From: Chloroflexota bacterium
GTDB lineage: Bacteria; Chloroflexota; Dehalococcoidia; GIF9; UBA5629
DNA: 8,190 nucleotides
Assembly (NCBI GenBank): GCA_026389655.1
Contig: JAPLHL010000186.1
Location: 1 to 8,190, forward strand
Direction of reading: 5' to 3'
Shown: piece by piece, positions 1 through 6,733 of the stretch
Layout of the letters: each line of letters opens with the position of its first letter
Numbering within the stretch: position 1 is the stretch's first letter
Notes under the pieces: model-generated
Told to the model about the DNA's origin: nothing
Databases searched by the model: none
Seen by the model: the letters and a program-made list of their open reading frames with translations, nothing else
Position numbers and translations under genes: made by a program

Positions 1-324
1 GGCACTGTCTCTGGGGATGGCAACACGCTGATATCAATTGTCTATACCTTCCGGTCGTTCAGCACTTCCACTTCCACCGACTTTGGCACTGCAGAGTCCG
101 AATATAACAATAAAGTCGAGCTCAAGAATATGCCTCTTACTTCGCCATCCAGTGATGCTATCAAGGCCAGTTTCTGGCGCCGTGGCGTGGATATTCAGAA
201 CTATGTAAGCAAGATGGAAGATTCCAATACTGTTGTACGTAATGGCAAGCTGGAAAGTTCCCGCACCTTTTTTTCCCGGGATTGGACCTGGCCTGATACT
301 CAGCTGGAAATCACATTTGAGTGA
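1..324 (+). CDS. C-terminal part of an unrecognised protein (5' end outside window)
   Basis: Reading frame 1 is open from the first base to a TGA at 322-324, giving about 107 residues of the C-terminus. The first in-window Met (position 130) is internal and there is no ribosome binding site before it, so the true start almost certainly lies upstream. The piece is rich in Ser and Thr (a run of alternating S and T around residues 20-27) with alternating hydrophobic and polar residues, which suggests beta structure. It has no membrane segment and no cysteine. It ends with an aromatic, acidic stretch (DWTWPDTQLEITFE). I do not recognise a family. A secreted or surface beta-rich domain is possible but is only inference. 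The next gene begins about 30 bp downstream, so the two might be co-transcribed. Confidence 0.6.
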   Translation, partial: GTVSGDGNTLISIVYTFRSFSTSTSTDFGTAESEYNNKVELKNMPLTSPSSDAIKASFWRRGVDIQNYVSKMEDSNTVVRNGKLESSRTFFSRDWTWPDTQLEITFE

Positions 325-353
325 TATGCCAGCCGCCAGCCTAAATTATACAG

Positions 354-1115
354 ATGACTACACCGGCAAGCAGGCGCAGAATGAATATGAGCAATAATCC
401 GCCGCTGCAAACGACGGCTGCCTGGGCGGTTATTACCGCGCTGGCCGTCTTCGGCGTCTTTGCGCCTCAAGTCTTCGGGATCGAGGGGATGAATGGTGGC
501 TTCGCTATATCGTTTGTCTGCGGCTTCCTGGTGATAATCGGCATTATTGTAATTATTATCTACGCCGGGCGTGCCCGCTTGCTGAACAGCATTTTAAGCG
601 GCAAAGCCGTCCTCGTGCACTGGAAATACAGCCCCGAAGAGTGGATGAAATATACAGAGAAAGAGTACAAGGAAAGGAAGCAGTTAAACAAGGGATTGGC
701 TTTAGTGATTTCGGTGATCGCATTATCGATGGGTATAATATTTTTCCTGGTAGATCATAAGGGTGGGATATGGGTGCTCCTGGCAATGGTGATTCTGGTT
801 GCTATCATTGCCTTCACCGCCTGGTTCACATCCTGGTACAATTACCGTCAAAACAAAAAATACCTGGGCGAAACATATATCACTGAAAATGCCCTGTACA
901 TCAACCGCCAGCTTCACACGTGGCGCAGACTCGGGGCCAGGCTGGATTCGGTGAATTTCGCCGAAGGCAAGCCTCCCTCGCTCCTGAAGTTCGTCTATTC
1001 AGCTCCCACCCGTATGGGTATGCAGGAATATCAAGTCAATGTACCGGTGCCAGCAGGCCGGGAAGAAGAAGCCGAAAAAGTCCTAAATTACTTTAAAAAT
1101 AGTCCCGATGCCTGA
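354..1115 (+). CDS. Conserved-looking integral membrane protein, four predicted helices, function unknown
   Basis: This 253-residue protein has four strongly hydrophobic segments at roughly residues 21-42, 49-71, 113-133 and 138-161. A charged loop (about 85-112, rich in K and E) separates helices 2 and 3. A soluble C-terminal domain of about 85 residues follows, with the pattern YITENALYINRQLHTWRRL and a closing VPVPAGREEEAEKVLNYF helix. That tail resembles bacterial PH-like domains attached to paired membrane helices, which is inference from the pattern only. The start is uncertain: ATG at 354, 381 and 387 are all in frame and none has a strong Shine-Dalgarno; the positively charged N-terminus (SRRRM) favours a cytoplasmic start. 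There is no visible link to the methyl-transfer genes downstream, which are separated by 119 bp and a promoter-like sequence. Confidence 0.75.
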   Translation: MTTPASRRRMNMSNNPPLQTTAAWAVITALAVFGVFAPQVFGIEGMNGGFAISFVCGFLVIIGIIVIIIYAGRARLLNSILSGKAVLVHWKYSPEEWMKYTEKEYKERKQLNKGLALVISVIALSMGIIFFLVDHKGGIWVLLAMVILVAIIAFTAWFTSWYNYRQNKKYLGETYITENALYINRQLHTWRRLGARLDSVNFAEGKPPSLLKFVYSAPTRMGMQEYQVNVPVPAGREEEAEKVLNYFKNSPDA

Positions 1116-1157
1116 TCCTTATTACACCTGCCGGTTTACACTGGCGTAGTGTCCTGA

Positions 1158-1188
1158 TGTGCATCAAATGCGCTGTATAACGTATAAT
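1158..1188 (+). promoter_or_regulatory. Possible promoter ahead of the metF-like gene
   Basis: A perfect TATAAT lies at 1183-1188, with an overlapping-type TATAAC at 1176-1181 just before it. The -35 side is poor: the best match at sensible spacing (TGTGCA at 1158-1163, 19 nt spacer) fits TTGACA at only three positions. A small dyad (GCAT-CAA-ATGC, 1161-1171) covers the -35 region and could be an operator for an activator, though short dyads occur by chance. The site fits the 119 bp gap between the membrane protein and the metF-like gene and would give a leader of about 40 nt. Confidence 0.4.
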
Positions 1189-1234
1189 TCTAGAAAATAT
1201 TTTAAGGAATCCGGAGAATACTCCCATAAAAAAC

Positions 1235-2074
1235 ATGAAATCATCTAATGAAAACATATCCAACAACGGCAATTTTCTGCTCGATCCCAGGTTCGAACTG
1301 ATACCAATGAAAGGTGTCGAAGACCAGGCGCAATTCCTTCCCGACGGGGCCACGGTTGCCGTGACTGTCTCCCCCAGCAAGGGCCTGGATGCGACGCTCA
1401 AGCTGGCCGAAACCATGGCGGGCCGCGGCTTCCGCGTGGTGCCGCACCTGGCCGCCAGGCTGGTACGCAACCGTGAACACCTGGAAGAACTGGTCGACCG
1501 CTATGAGGAAGACGGTTTCGAGGAGCTGTTTGTGGTTGGCGGAGATGAGACCGAACCGGTGGGACCCTATCATTCAGCCGCACTGGTGCTAAAGGACATG
1601 CAGGAGATGCCCAACCGTCCAAAACGCATTGGCATAGGCTGCTACCCGGACGGTCACCCGCTAATCAGCAGGGATGAACTTTTCAAAGCGCTGCAGGAAA
1701 AGCAGCCCATGGTCAATTACATGATCACCCAGATCTGCTTCGACCAGAAGAAGATCACCTCGTGGTTGGGCGATATGCGCAAGCGCGGGATAAACCTGCC
1801 CGTCTATATCGGCATTCCCGGCGTGCTGAAGAGGCAAAAGCTGCTCGACATCTCGCTTAAGGTCGGGGTAGGCGATTCGACACGGTTCATCATGCACAAC
1901 CTCGGGTTGGCCGCACGACTGCTGGGCAGTGAAATGTATACCCCTGACAAGCTGGTCAAACAGGCTGTTTCAATGTCGGGCGATAAAGCGAACGGCATAG
2001 CCGGCTTCCACATCTACACTTTCAATCAATGCCAGACCACCGAGCAGTGGCGCCAGAAATTGATTAAAGCCTGA
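1235..2074 (+). CDS. metF: Methylenetetrahydrofolate reductase-like flavoprotein (MetF family)
   Basis: The 279-residue protein matches the single-domain MetF TIM barrel in length and motif order: FELIP near residue 20 (E21 may correspond to the catalytic Glu of the FEFFPP motif of E. coli MetF), VVGGDE at 100-105 (the LRGD flavin-site region), GCYPDGHP at 135-142, TQICFD at 165-170 and IPGV at 194-197. MetF interconverts 5,10-methylene-THF and 5-methyl-THF in the cytosol. Beside methyltransferases it probably feeds methyl-THF to or from the folate pool. No zinc-type MetV partner or electron-transfer subunit is encoded here, so its electron donor is unknown. ATG 1235 has no SD at normal distance; the nearest purine run, GGAG at 1213-1216, is 18 nt away, so the start is less certain than the family. 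It is likely co-transcribed with the activator gene 17 bp downstream. Confidence 0.85.
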   Translation: MKSSNENISNNGNFLLDPRFELIPMKGVEDQAQFLPDGATVAVTVSPSKGLDATLKLAETMAGRGFRVVPHLAARLVRNREHLEELVDRYEEDGFEELFVVGGDETEPVGPYHSAALVLKDMQEMPNRPKRIGIGCYPDGHPLISRDELFKALQEKQPMVNYMITQICFDQKKITSWLGDMRKRGINLPVYIGIPGVLKRQKLLDISLKVGVGDSTRFIMHNLGLAARLLGSEMYTPDKLVKQAVSMSGDKANGIAGFHIYTFNQCQTTEQWRQKLIKA

Positions 2075-2075
2075 T

Positions 2076-2094
2076 ACGCCGGAGAGGCGTTTTG
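2076..2094 (+). promoter_or_regulatory. Hairpin presenting the SD of the activator gene, with TTG start
   Basis: ACGCC (2076-2080) and GGCGT (2086-2090) form a 5 bp stem around the loop GGAGA, so part of the Shine-Dalgarno GGAGAGG (2081-2087) is in the loop and part in the stem. The TTG start is at 2092-2094, four bases after the SD. The stem begins one base after the metF-like stop codon (TGA 2072-2074), so a ribosome finishing metF would melt it. Translational coupling is therefore plausible. The stem is followed by only four T, and translation continues at once, so I do not read it as a terminator. Confidence 0.4.
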
Positions 2095-4017
2095 CAGGTT
2101 GATAAATTGAGCGGACACCTCGTCGTTTTCGAACCTTCCGGCCGCAGGGGACGCGTCCCCCATAACGCGACCCTGCTGGATGCAGCGCGCGAGCTTGGTG
2201 AGGATATCGAGTCCGTATGCGGCGGCAAACTGGTCTGCGGCAAGTGTATCATTCAGATAGATAAGGTCCTGTCCGCCCGGCACGGCATCAAATCCGCCGG
2301 CAAATCCCTGTCCTCACCTACCAAGAAAGAGCTTAGTGTTCTGAAGGCACGAGGGCTCGATAACAGCTTTCGCCTGGCTTGCCATGCCAGGGTGCTTGGC
2401 GATGTAGCCGTTTTTGTACCTGAGACAAGCCGCATGGCCAAACAGGTCATTCGCAAGGCCAGCATCAAGCGCCCCGTCAAGCTGAAGCCTGCCGTCAGGA
2501 AATATTATGTAGAAGTACCGCCCGGCAGTCTGAAGGACCCGCTCGGTGATGCCGACCGCCTCACTGCCAGACTGAACCGGGAATTCGGCCTGGCGAATCT
2601 CAAGATCGATTACGACGTGCTGGGCAGCCTGCCGCCAATTCTGTATGAATCCGGCGGGAAAGTAACTGCAACCGTCTGGATGGACCAGCGCGTCGTCCGG
2701 GTCCAGGCCGGATTTATCGAGCGCTCTTACGGGGTAGCCCTGGATATAGGCACGACAACCGTTGCGGCTTACCTGTGTGACCTGAGCACGGGGGATACCC
2801 TGGCAACGGCGGCGGACATCAATCCGCAGATATCTTTTGGCGATGATGTTATCTCACGCATCACCTATGCCATGAGTGATCTGGATGGTTTGGGCAAACT
2901 AAATCACGAAATAATCTCGTGCATCGGCAACTTGCTGGCTGACCTGGTCAAGAAGGCAGGGATACTGCCCGGCAATATCTCGGAGATAGTTGTGGTGGGG
3001 AATACCGCCATGCATCACATATTCCTTAATATCGATCCGTCCGGGCTGGGCAGGTCGCCATTCACTCCCCTGATCAGCTCTTCACTGAATGTCGACAGCG
3101 ATTCGCTGGGACTTGGACACGGTAAGTCACTTAATGTGCACACTCTGCCGATTATCGCCGGGTTCGTGGGGGCGGATACGGTCGGTGTGTTGATTGCCGA
3201 GGAGCCGTACAAGCAGGACAAAATGGCACTCATTATAGACATCGGGACCAACGGGGAACTCGTATTCGGCAACAAGAAGAAGCTGCTCTGCGCTTCGTGT
3301 GCCATGGGTCCCGCCTTCGAAGGCGGCAACATCAAGTTCGGCATGCGTGCAGCGCCGGGAGCGATTGAGAAAGTCGAGATAGACGGCAAGACACTGGATT
3401 TGAGGTTCAAGGTCATCGGCAGCGACAAGTGGAACACGCAATCATGCGCAGTGAAGGCCCGTGGTATCTGCGGGTCGGGCATCATTGATGCGCTGGCTGA
3501 GATGGTCCGGACAGGTATCATTGAACAGGGTGGTCGCTTTAACAAAAACCTTTCATCCGACCGCCTCGTTGCTAATAAGGAAGGCCCCGCTTTTATATTG
3601 GCCCGGGCGGATGAGACTGCTACAGGCAAAGACATCACGATCGACATCAATGATGTCAGGTCGGTGCAACTGGCCAAGGCCGCCATGTACGCCGGGGCCC
3701 GCATCCTCATGGACAAATTGAAGATCGGCAAGCCGGACAAGGTCGTCCTGGCAGGGGCCTTCGGCAGCTATATCAACAAGGAAAATGCCTTAGCCATAGG
3801 CCTTTTCCCCGGCTGTGAACTAAAGAACGTTTACAGCGTAGGCAACGCGGCAGGTGAGGGCGCCCGACTGGCGTTGTTGAACATAGATAAGAGACGGGAA
3901 GCAGACGATATCGCCCGCCGCATTGAGTACATCGAGCTCACCACAGAGCCAGATTTCCAGAAGCATTTTGTAAAAGCGTTACAGTTTCCGGCGTCCAATA
4001 TCTGCCGGTCGAAGTAA
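2092..4017 (+). CDS. RACo-like corrinoid protein reductive activator (2Fe-2S ferredoxin plus ASKHA ATPase domain)
   Basis: This 641-residue cytosolic protein has an N-terminal plant-type ferredoxin domain with cluster ligands C43, C49, C52 and C97 (CX5CX2CX44C). A linker/middle region of about 100-205 follows. The C-terminal part is an ASKHA-type (actin/Hsp70/sugar kinase) ATPase: ALDIGTTT at 216-223, a second phosphate motif DIGTNGE at 383-389, GNTAMHH near 304, and the adenosine-side motif VVLAGAFGSY at 551-560. This is the architecture of RACo and related activators (DUF4445 family), which use ATP to drive reduction of inactive Co(II) corrinoid to Co(I). Length is normal for the family. 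The start is TTG with GGAGAGG four bases upstream; no ATG is available before the ferredoxin domain. Context with a corrinoid protein and methyltransferases supports the assignment strongly; the precise partner is inferred. Confidence 0.92.
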   Translation: MQVDKLSGHLVVFEPSGRRGRVPHNATLLDAARELGEDIESVCGGKLVCGKCIIQIDKVLSARHGIKSAGKSLSSPTKKELSVLKARGLDNSFRLACHARVLGDVAVFVPETSRMAKQVIRKASIKRPVKLKPAVRKYYVEVPPGSLKDPLGDADRLTARLNREFGLANLKIDYDVLGSLPPILYESGGKVTATVWMDQRVVRVQAGFIERSYGVALDIGTTTVAAYLCDLSTGDTLATAADINPQISFGDDVISRITYAMSDLDGLGKLNHEIISCIGNLLADLVKKAGILPGNISEIVVVGNTAMHHIFLNIDPSGLGRSPFTPLISSSLNVDSDSLGLGHGKSLNVHTLPIIAGFVGADTVGVLIAEEPYKQDKMALIIDIGTNGELVFGNKKKLLCASCAMGPAFEGGNIKFGMRAAPGAIEKVEIDGKTLDLRFKVIGSDKWNTQSCAVKARGICGSGIIDALAEMVRTGIIEQGGRFNKNLSSDRLVANKEGPAFILARADETATGKDITIDINDVRSVQLAKAAMYAGARILMDKLKIGKPDKVVLAGAFGSYINKENALAIGLFPGCELKNVYSVGNAAGEGARLALLNIDKRREADDIARRIEYIELTTEPDFQKHFVKALQFPASNICRSK

Positions 4018-4024
4018 TCCCCCA

Positions 4025-4053
4025 TTGACAAAGCTCCCTCCTAGTCTTAAAAT
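4025..4053 (+). promoter_or_regulatory. Strong sigma70-type promoter for the corrinoid methyltransferase operon
   Basis: A perfect TTGACA (4025-4030) is separated by exactly 17 nt from TAAAAT (4048-4053, five of six matches to TATAAT). It begins eight bases after the activator stop codon and lies in the only sizeable gap inside the cluster. Transcription would start near 4060, leaving a leader of about 87 nt before the corrinoid protein gene. The promoter suggests that the carrier and methyltransferases can be made at a higher level than the activator and metF-like protein. Confidence 0.7.
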
Positions 4054-4070
4054 ATGAAACCAATTATGCC

Positions 4071-4131
4071 GAATGAATGTTCGTTCTGCGTTCCAAACCT
4101 GAATTAGACTCCATCGCTGTTACGTTCATTC
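4071..4131 (+). promoter_or_regulatory. Inverted repeat in the leader of the corrinoid protein mRNA
   Basis: GAATGAATGT (4071-4080) can pair with ACGTTCATTC (4122-4131): ten base pairs including one G-U, closing a loop of 41 nt. The loop carries two further CGTTC motifs (4082-4086 and 4089-4093), and a third copy is in the right arm (4123-4127). The right arm ends five bases before the Shine-Dalgarno AGGAGG (4137-4142). It could be a leader structure controlling translation or a protein-binding dyad. It is too short for a classical cobalamin riboswitch and I see no B12-box. Confidence 0.35.
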
Positions 4132-4146
4132 TCAACAGGAGGAATT

Positions 4147-4779
4147 ATGTCTGAACTGGCCAATGCGATTGCCGACCTCAAAGAGGACGAAGTCAAGCAA
4201 ATAGTAAAAAACAAGATCGACTCCGGCGTTAGTCCGATGTCAATAGTAGACGAGTGCCGCCAGGGCATGGAAATCGTCGGGGAACGCTATAAAAATAAAG
4301 AGTACTTCCTGGGCGAGCTGATCATGTCAGGCGAGATATTTAAAGAGGCAATGGCCACTGTCGAACCACGATTAACAGCAGGCCAGTCAGGTAAGCCCCT
4401 CGCCAAAATGGTGCTGGGCACCGCCAAGGGCGACATTCATAACATCGGCAAGGATATCGTGGCCATACTTCTAAAAGCAGCGGGTTTCGAGATCTACGAT
4501 ATGGGCATAGACGTGGCCCCCGAGGTTTTCGTCAACAAGCTGAAGGAGACGGGAGCGCCTATCCTCGGCATGTCGGGACTGCTCACACCTTCCTTCGAAT
4601 CGATGAAACTGACCGTACAGGCTGTGGAAGCCGCCGGACTGCGCAATAAAGTCAAGATAATAATCGGCGGCGGCATTGTCACGGAAGTGGTCCGCAAGTA
4701 CGTCGGCGCAGACGCCTTCACCGACGATGCGCCGGAAGGCGTGGAGTTGTGTAAGAAACTGGCCGGGGCGGTGAAATAG
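4147..4779 (+). CDS. Corrinoid (cobalamin-binding) methyl carrier protein, MtbC/MttC/MtgC type
   Basis: The 210-residue protein has the two-domain structure of small methyl carriers: an N-terminal helical cap (about 1-85, B12-binding-2 type, ending in YKNKEYFLGELIMSGEIFKEAM) and a Rossmann-like cobalamin domain (about 88-210). The cobalamin motif DIHNIG is at 96-101, with H98 as the expected lower cobalt ligand, followed by GMSGLLTPS near 139-147 and the IIGGGIVTE loop near 172. Such proteins shuttle the methyl group between a substrate-specific methyltransferase and the folate methyltransferase. Length is typical. The start is secure: AGGAGG at 4137-4142 lies four bases before ATG. It is the first gene behind the strong promoter, as expected for a carrier needed in quantity, and the next gene's ATG abuts its stop. 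Confidence 0.93.
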   Translation: MSELANAIADLKEDEVKQIVKNKIDSGVSPMSIVDECRQGMEIVGERYKNKEYFLGELIMSGEIFKEAMATVEPRLTAGQSGKPLAKMVLGTAKGDIHNIGKDIVAILLKAAGFEIYDMGIDVAPEVFVNKLKETGAPILGMSGLLTPSFESMKLTVQAVEAAGLRNKVKIIIGGGIVTEVVRKYVGADAFTDDAPEGVELCKKLAGAVK

Positions 4780-5934
4780 ATGATCAAAGAAACGATGACC
4801 CCCAAAGAACGCACCATGGCAGCTATCAAACTGGAACCTTACGACCGCGTGCCGGTCGCACCCCTGATGGACGTTATGTTCCCATCCCGGCACAAGGGAA
4901 TGACCGTTGCAGAAGGCATCGCACACCCGAGTAAAGGTTTCCAGGCCATAGTCGACACCTTTGACGATGTAGGCGGCTGGGACGCCATGATACTCCCGGG
5001 TTACAGCGTTCCCGTACCACCGCATGTCGAGGCCGTCCTGCAGGCAGGTATCGGCGATACCAGGAAGCCAGGCAAGGAACCGGGACTCGACATCAATTCT
5101 CCTCCCCAGTTTATCGAGAAGGAGCTCCTGACCGTTGACGACTACGACGATATCGCAAACCTCGGCTGGGCCGGGTTCTGTAAAAAGCATTACAGCCGTT
5201 TTTCCCCTGTCGACCCGGAATTTTTACTGGCCTGGGCCAAGCGTCAGATAGAACGCTATAAACACGAAGGGGAAGTTTGGGCCGCCCGCGGCATACCATC
5301 CCTCGCCGGCGCTATGGTCATGTCTCCCCTGATGTTCTTCTCAACACGCCGTTCGCTGGTCCCGTTTACACAGGACCTTTACAGATGTCCCGACAAGGTG
5401 CAGGCCGCCATGGACGCCATGGTAGATGAGTTGACCCAATATGCCATCGAAGCGGCACGCATCACCGGCATCCCAGGCGTTGAGCTCATCCTGGAACGCG
5501 GCGGCTGTTTCTACTATCCGCTCAAAATCTTCGAACGCTTCGAATTCCGTTACATGAAAAAGATGATCGAGGCCTTCGCCGCCGAAGGGCTGATAACCGT
5601 CATGCATTTCGACCAGGACTGGACCCTCAACCTGCCCTACCTGCTGGACCTGCCAAGGAAGATGTGCATCTGCGAGCTTGACAGCACCACTGACATCTTC
5701 AAGGCCAAAGAGATACTGAAAGACCACATGTGCATTATGGGCGACGTTCCAGCCTCTCTAAGTTCCATCGGTACACCTCAAGAGATGCAGGACTATTGCG
5801 AGAGGCTGATCGACCATATAGGAAAGGGGAAAACCGGGTTCATTCTGAGCACCGGTTGCACCATACCGTCCGACGCCAAATTCGAGAACTTCCAGGTAAT
5901 GATAAACTCGGTCAAAGAGCACGCCCCACAATAG
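4780..5934 (+). CDS. Uroporphyrinogen decarboxylase-family corrinoid methyltransferase (probable methyltransferase I)
   Basis: This 384-residue protein has the UroD TIM-barrel pattern: N-terminal MTPKERTMAAIKLEPYDRVPV, an internal AQxA-like helix region, and a C-terminal STGCTIPSDAKFENFQVM segment near 357-374. Members beside corrinoid proteins (MtaA, MtbA, CmuA and some O-demethylase components) are zinc methyltransferases, while true HemE is a tetrapyrrole enzyme. Neighbours make the methyltransferase reading far more likely. The usual zinc motif HxC is here H276-F-D278, with C360 in the position expected for the distal Cys, so the metal site seems modified. Given a separate folate methyltransferase in the operon, it most likely acts on an external methyl donor such as a methoxy or methylated compound; the substrate is unknown. 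The start abuts the previous stop (TAG then ATG), with a G-rich stretch at 4765-4771 as a weak SD; ATG 4795 is an alternative. Confidence 0.85.
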   Translation: MIKETMTPKERTMAAIKLEPYDRVPVAPLMDVMFPSRHKGMTVAEGIAHPSKGFQAIVDTFDDVGGWDAMILPGYSVPVPPHVEAVLQAGIGDTRKPGKEPGLDINSPPQFIEKELLTVDDYDDIANLGWAGFCKKHYSRFSPVDPEFLLAWAKRQIERYKHEGEVWAARGIPSLAGAMVMSPLMFFSTRRSLVPFTQDLYRCPDKVQAAMDAMVDELTQYAIEAARITGIPGVELILERGGCFYYPLKIFERFEFRYMKKMIEAFAAEGLITVMHFDQDWTLNLPYLLDLPRKMCICELDSTTDIFKAKEILKDHMCIMGDVPASLSSIGTPQEMQDYCERLIDHIGKGKTGFILSTGCTIPSDAKFENFQVMINSVKEHAPQ

Positions 5935-5963
5935 GGATTTTCAATATAGTATACTGTGAGGTC

Positions 5964-6701
5964 ATGGATACTAACGGCGTAGAATACCTGGACAAGATCG
6001 AGGTCACAATCGATCCCCGCGCCATACTCCATATACAGGGTTACAGCGCCAAAAAGGAACCCAACCCGGCTATGCTCAACCTTATCAATAGAGCGGCTGA
6101 AGATGCCAGACCGCTGGTTAAACCGCGGGCCATCTGCAAGGAATTCCAGGTTGCCGAGATGACCGAAGATAAGGTGATCCTGAAAAACGGCACCTGCTTC
6201 AGCATCGGCAAAAAGATCAGCGGCTGGTGGAAGGGTAGTAAGTCGCTGGTGATCGCCATTTGTACGATCGGCGATGGCCTGGAGAGACGCCTGATGGAGC
6301 TATCATCCAAAGGCGAGCATACGGCAGCTCTGAACCTGGATATAGCCGGCACTGTGGCGCTGGGCAGCCTGGGCGACCAGGTACACCAGCATATATGCAA
6401 CCGGGCATCAGCAACGGGAATTGAGATGGGACCCTTCCTGAACCCCGGCTACAGGGAGTGGCCGCTGACCGACCAGAAAATAATATTTGAAATAATGCCT
6501 GCCGCTACAATCGGCGTAAGCCTTAACCAGCAGTGCATGATGATACCGAAAAAATCCGTCACTTTCTGTGCGGGCGCGGGCGTCACAGAAGTCCAGGAGC
6601 ATTTCAACCGCTGCCGCCACTGCGGCCTGGCCAAATGCCCATACCGCCGCATCAGCCGAGCTGAGGATGGCGGACTTCAAGGGCTGCACGGTACAATGTA
6701 A
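5964..6701 (+). CDS. Stand-alone MetH activation-domain-like protein (vitamin B12-dependent methionine synthase activation type)
   Basis: The chosen ATG at 5964, after GAGG (5958-5961, two bases away), gives 245 residues. The frame stays open back to 5730 inside the previous gene, but that stretch looks like shadow coding. Motifs match proteins similar to the reactivation domain of methionine synthase: AICTIGDGLERRL at 98-110, LNPGYREWPLTDQ at 159-171 (the PGY region that in MetH contacts S-adenosylmethionine), and MMIPKKSVTFCAGAG at 192-206. A C-terminal cysteine cluster, C217-X2-C220-X4-C225 followed by PYRR, is common in the free-standing versions and may bind metal. In MetH this domain remethylates oxidised cobalamin with SAM and an electron donor. 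Here it could rescue the neighbouring corrinoid protein or assist a methyltransferase; no methionine synthase is encoded in the window. It sits between methyltransferases I and II, which supports a role in this system. Confidence 0.85.
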   Translation: MDTNGVEYLDKIEVTIDPRAILHIQGYSAKKEPNPAMLNLINRAAEDARPLVKPRAICKEFQVAEMTEDKVILKNGTCFSIGKKISGWWKGSKSLVIAICTIGDGLERRLMELSSKGEHTAALNLDIAGTVALGSLGDQVHQHICNRASATGIEMGPFLNPGYREWPLTDQKIIFEIMPAATIGVSLNQQCMMIPKKSVTFCAGAGVTEVQEHFNRCRHCGLAKCPYRRISRAEDGGLQGLHGTM

Positions 6702-6733
6702 CACCAATACATAAATTACCGGAGGATCGACCT

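Noticed and set aside
3015..3740. Long minus-strand open frame (241 codons)
   Set aside because: It lies entirely antisense to the well-supported ASKHA domain, and its translation (Ser/Pro/Met-rich, no motif) is what the complement of a G+C-rich gene gives.
4054..4146. Cobalamin riboswitch upstream of the corrinoid gene
   Set aside because: The leader is far shorter than the usual 200 nt aptamer and I could not find a B12-box-like core.
4471..5190. Minus-strand open frame (239 codons) across the corrinoid and UroD genes
   Set aside because: It is antisense to two strongly supported genes, His/Val/Asp-rich without recognisable domain, and has no upstream signals in a gap.
4780..5934. Genuine uroporphyrinogen decarboxylase (HemE)
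   Set aside because: The gene abuts a corrinoid carrier and lies in a methyltransferase operon with no other tetrapyrrole genes; the C-terminal Cys and His-x-Asp pattern fits corrinoid methyltransferases better.
5730..5963. N-terminal extension of the activation-domain gene back to 5730
   Set aside because: This part of the frame lies inside the UroD methyltransferase gene in another frame, reads as low-complexity Arg/His-rich shadow sequence, and the ATG at 5964 has its own GAGG and matches where the conserved protein should begin.
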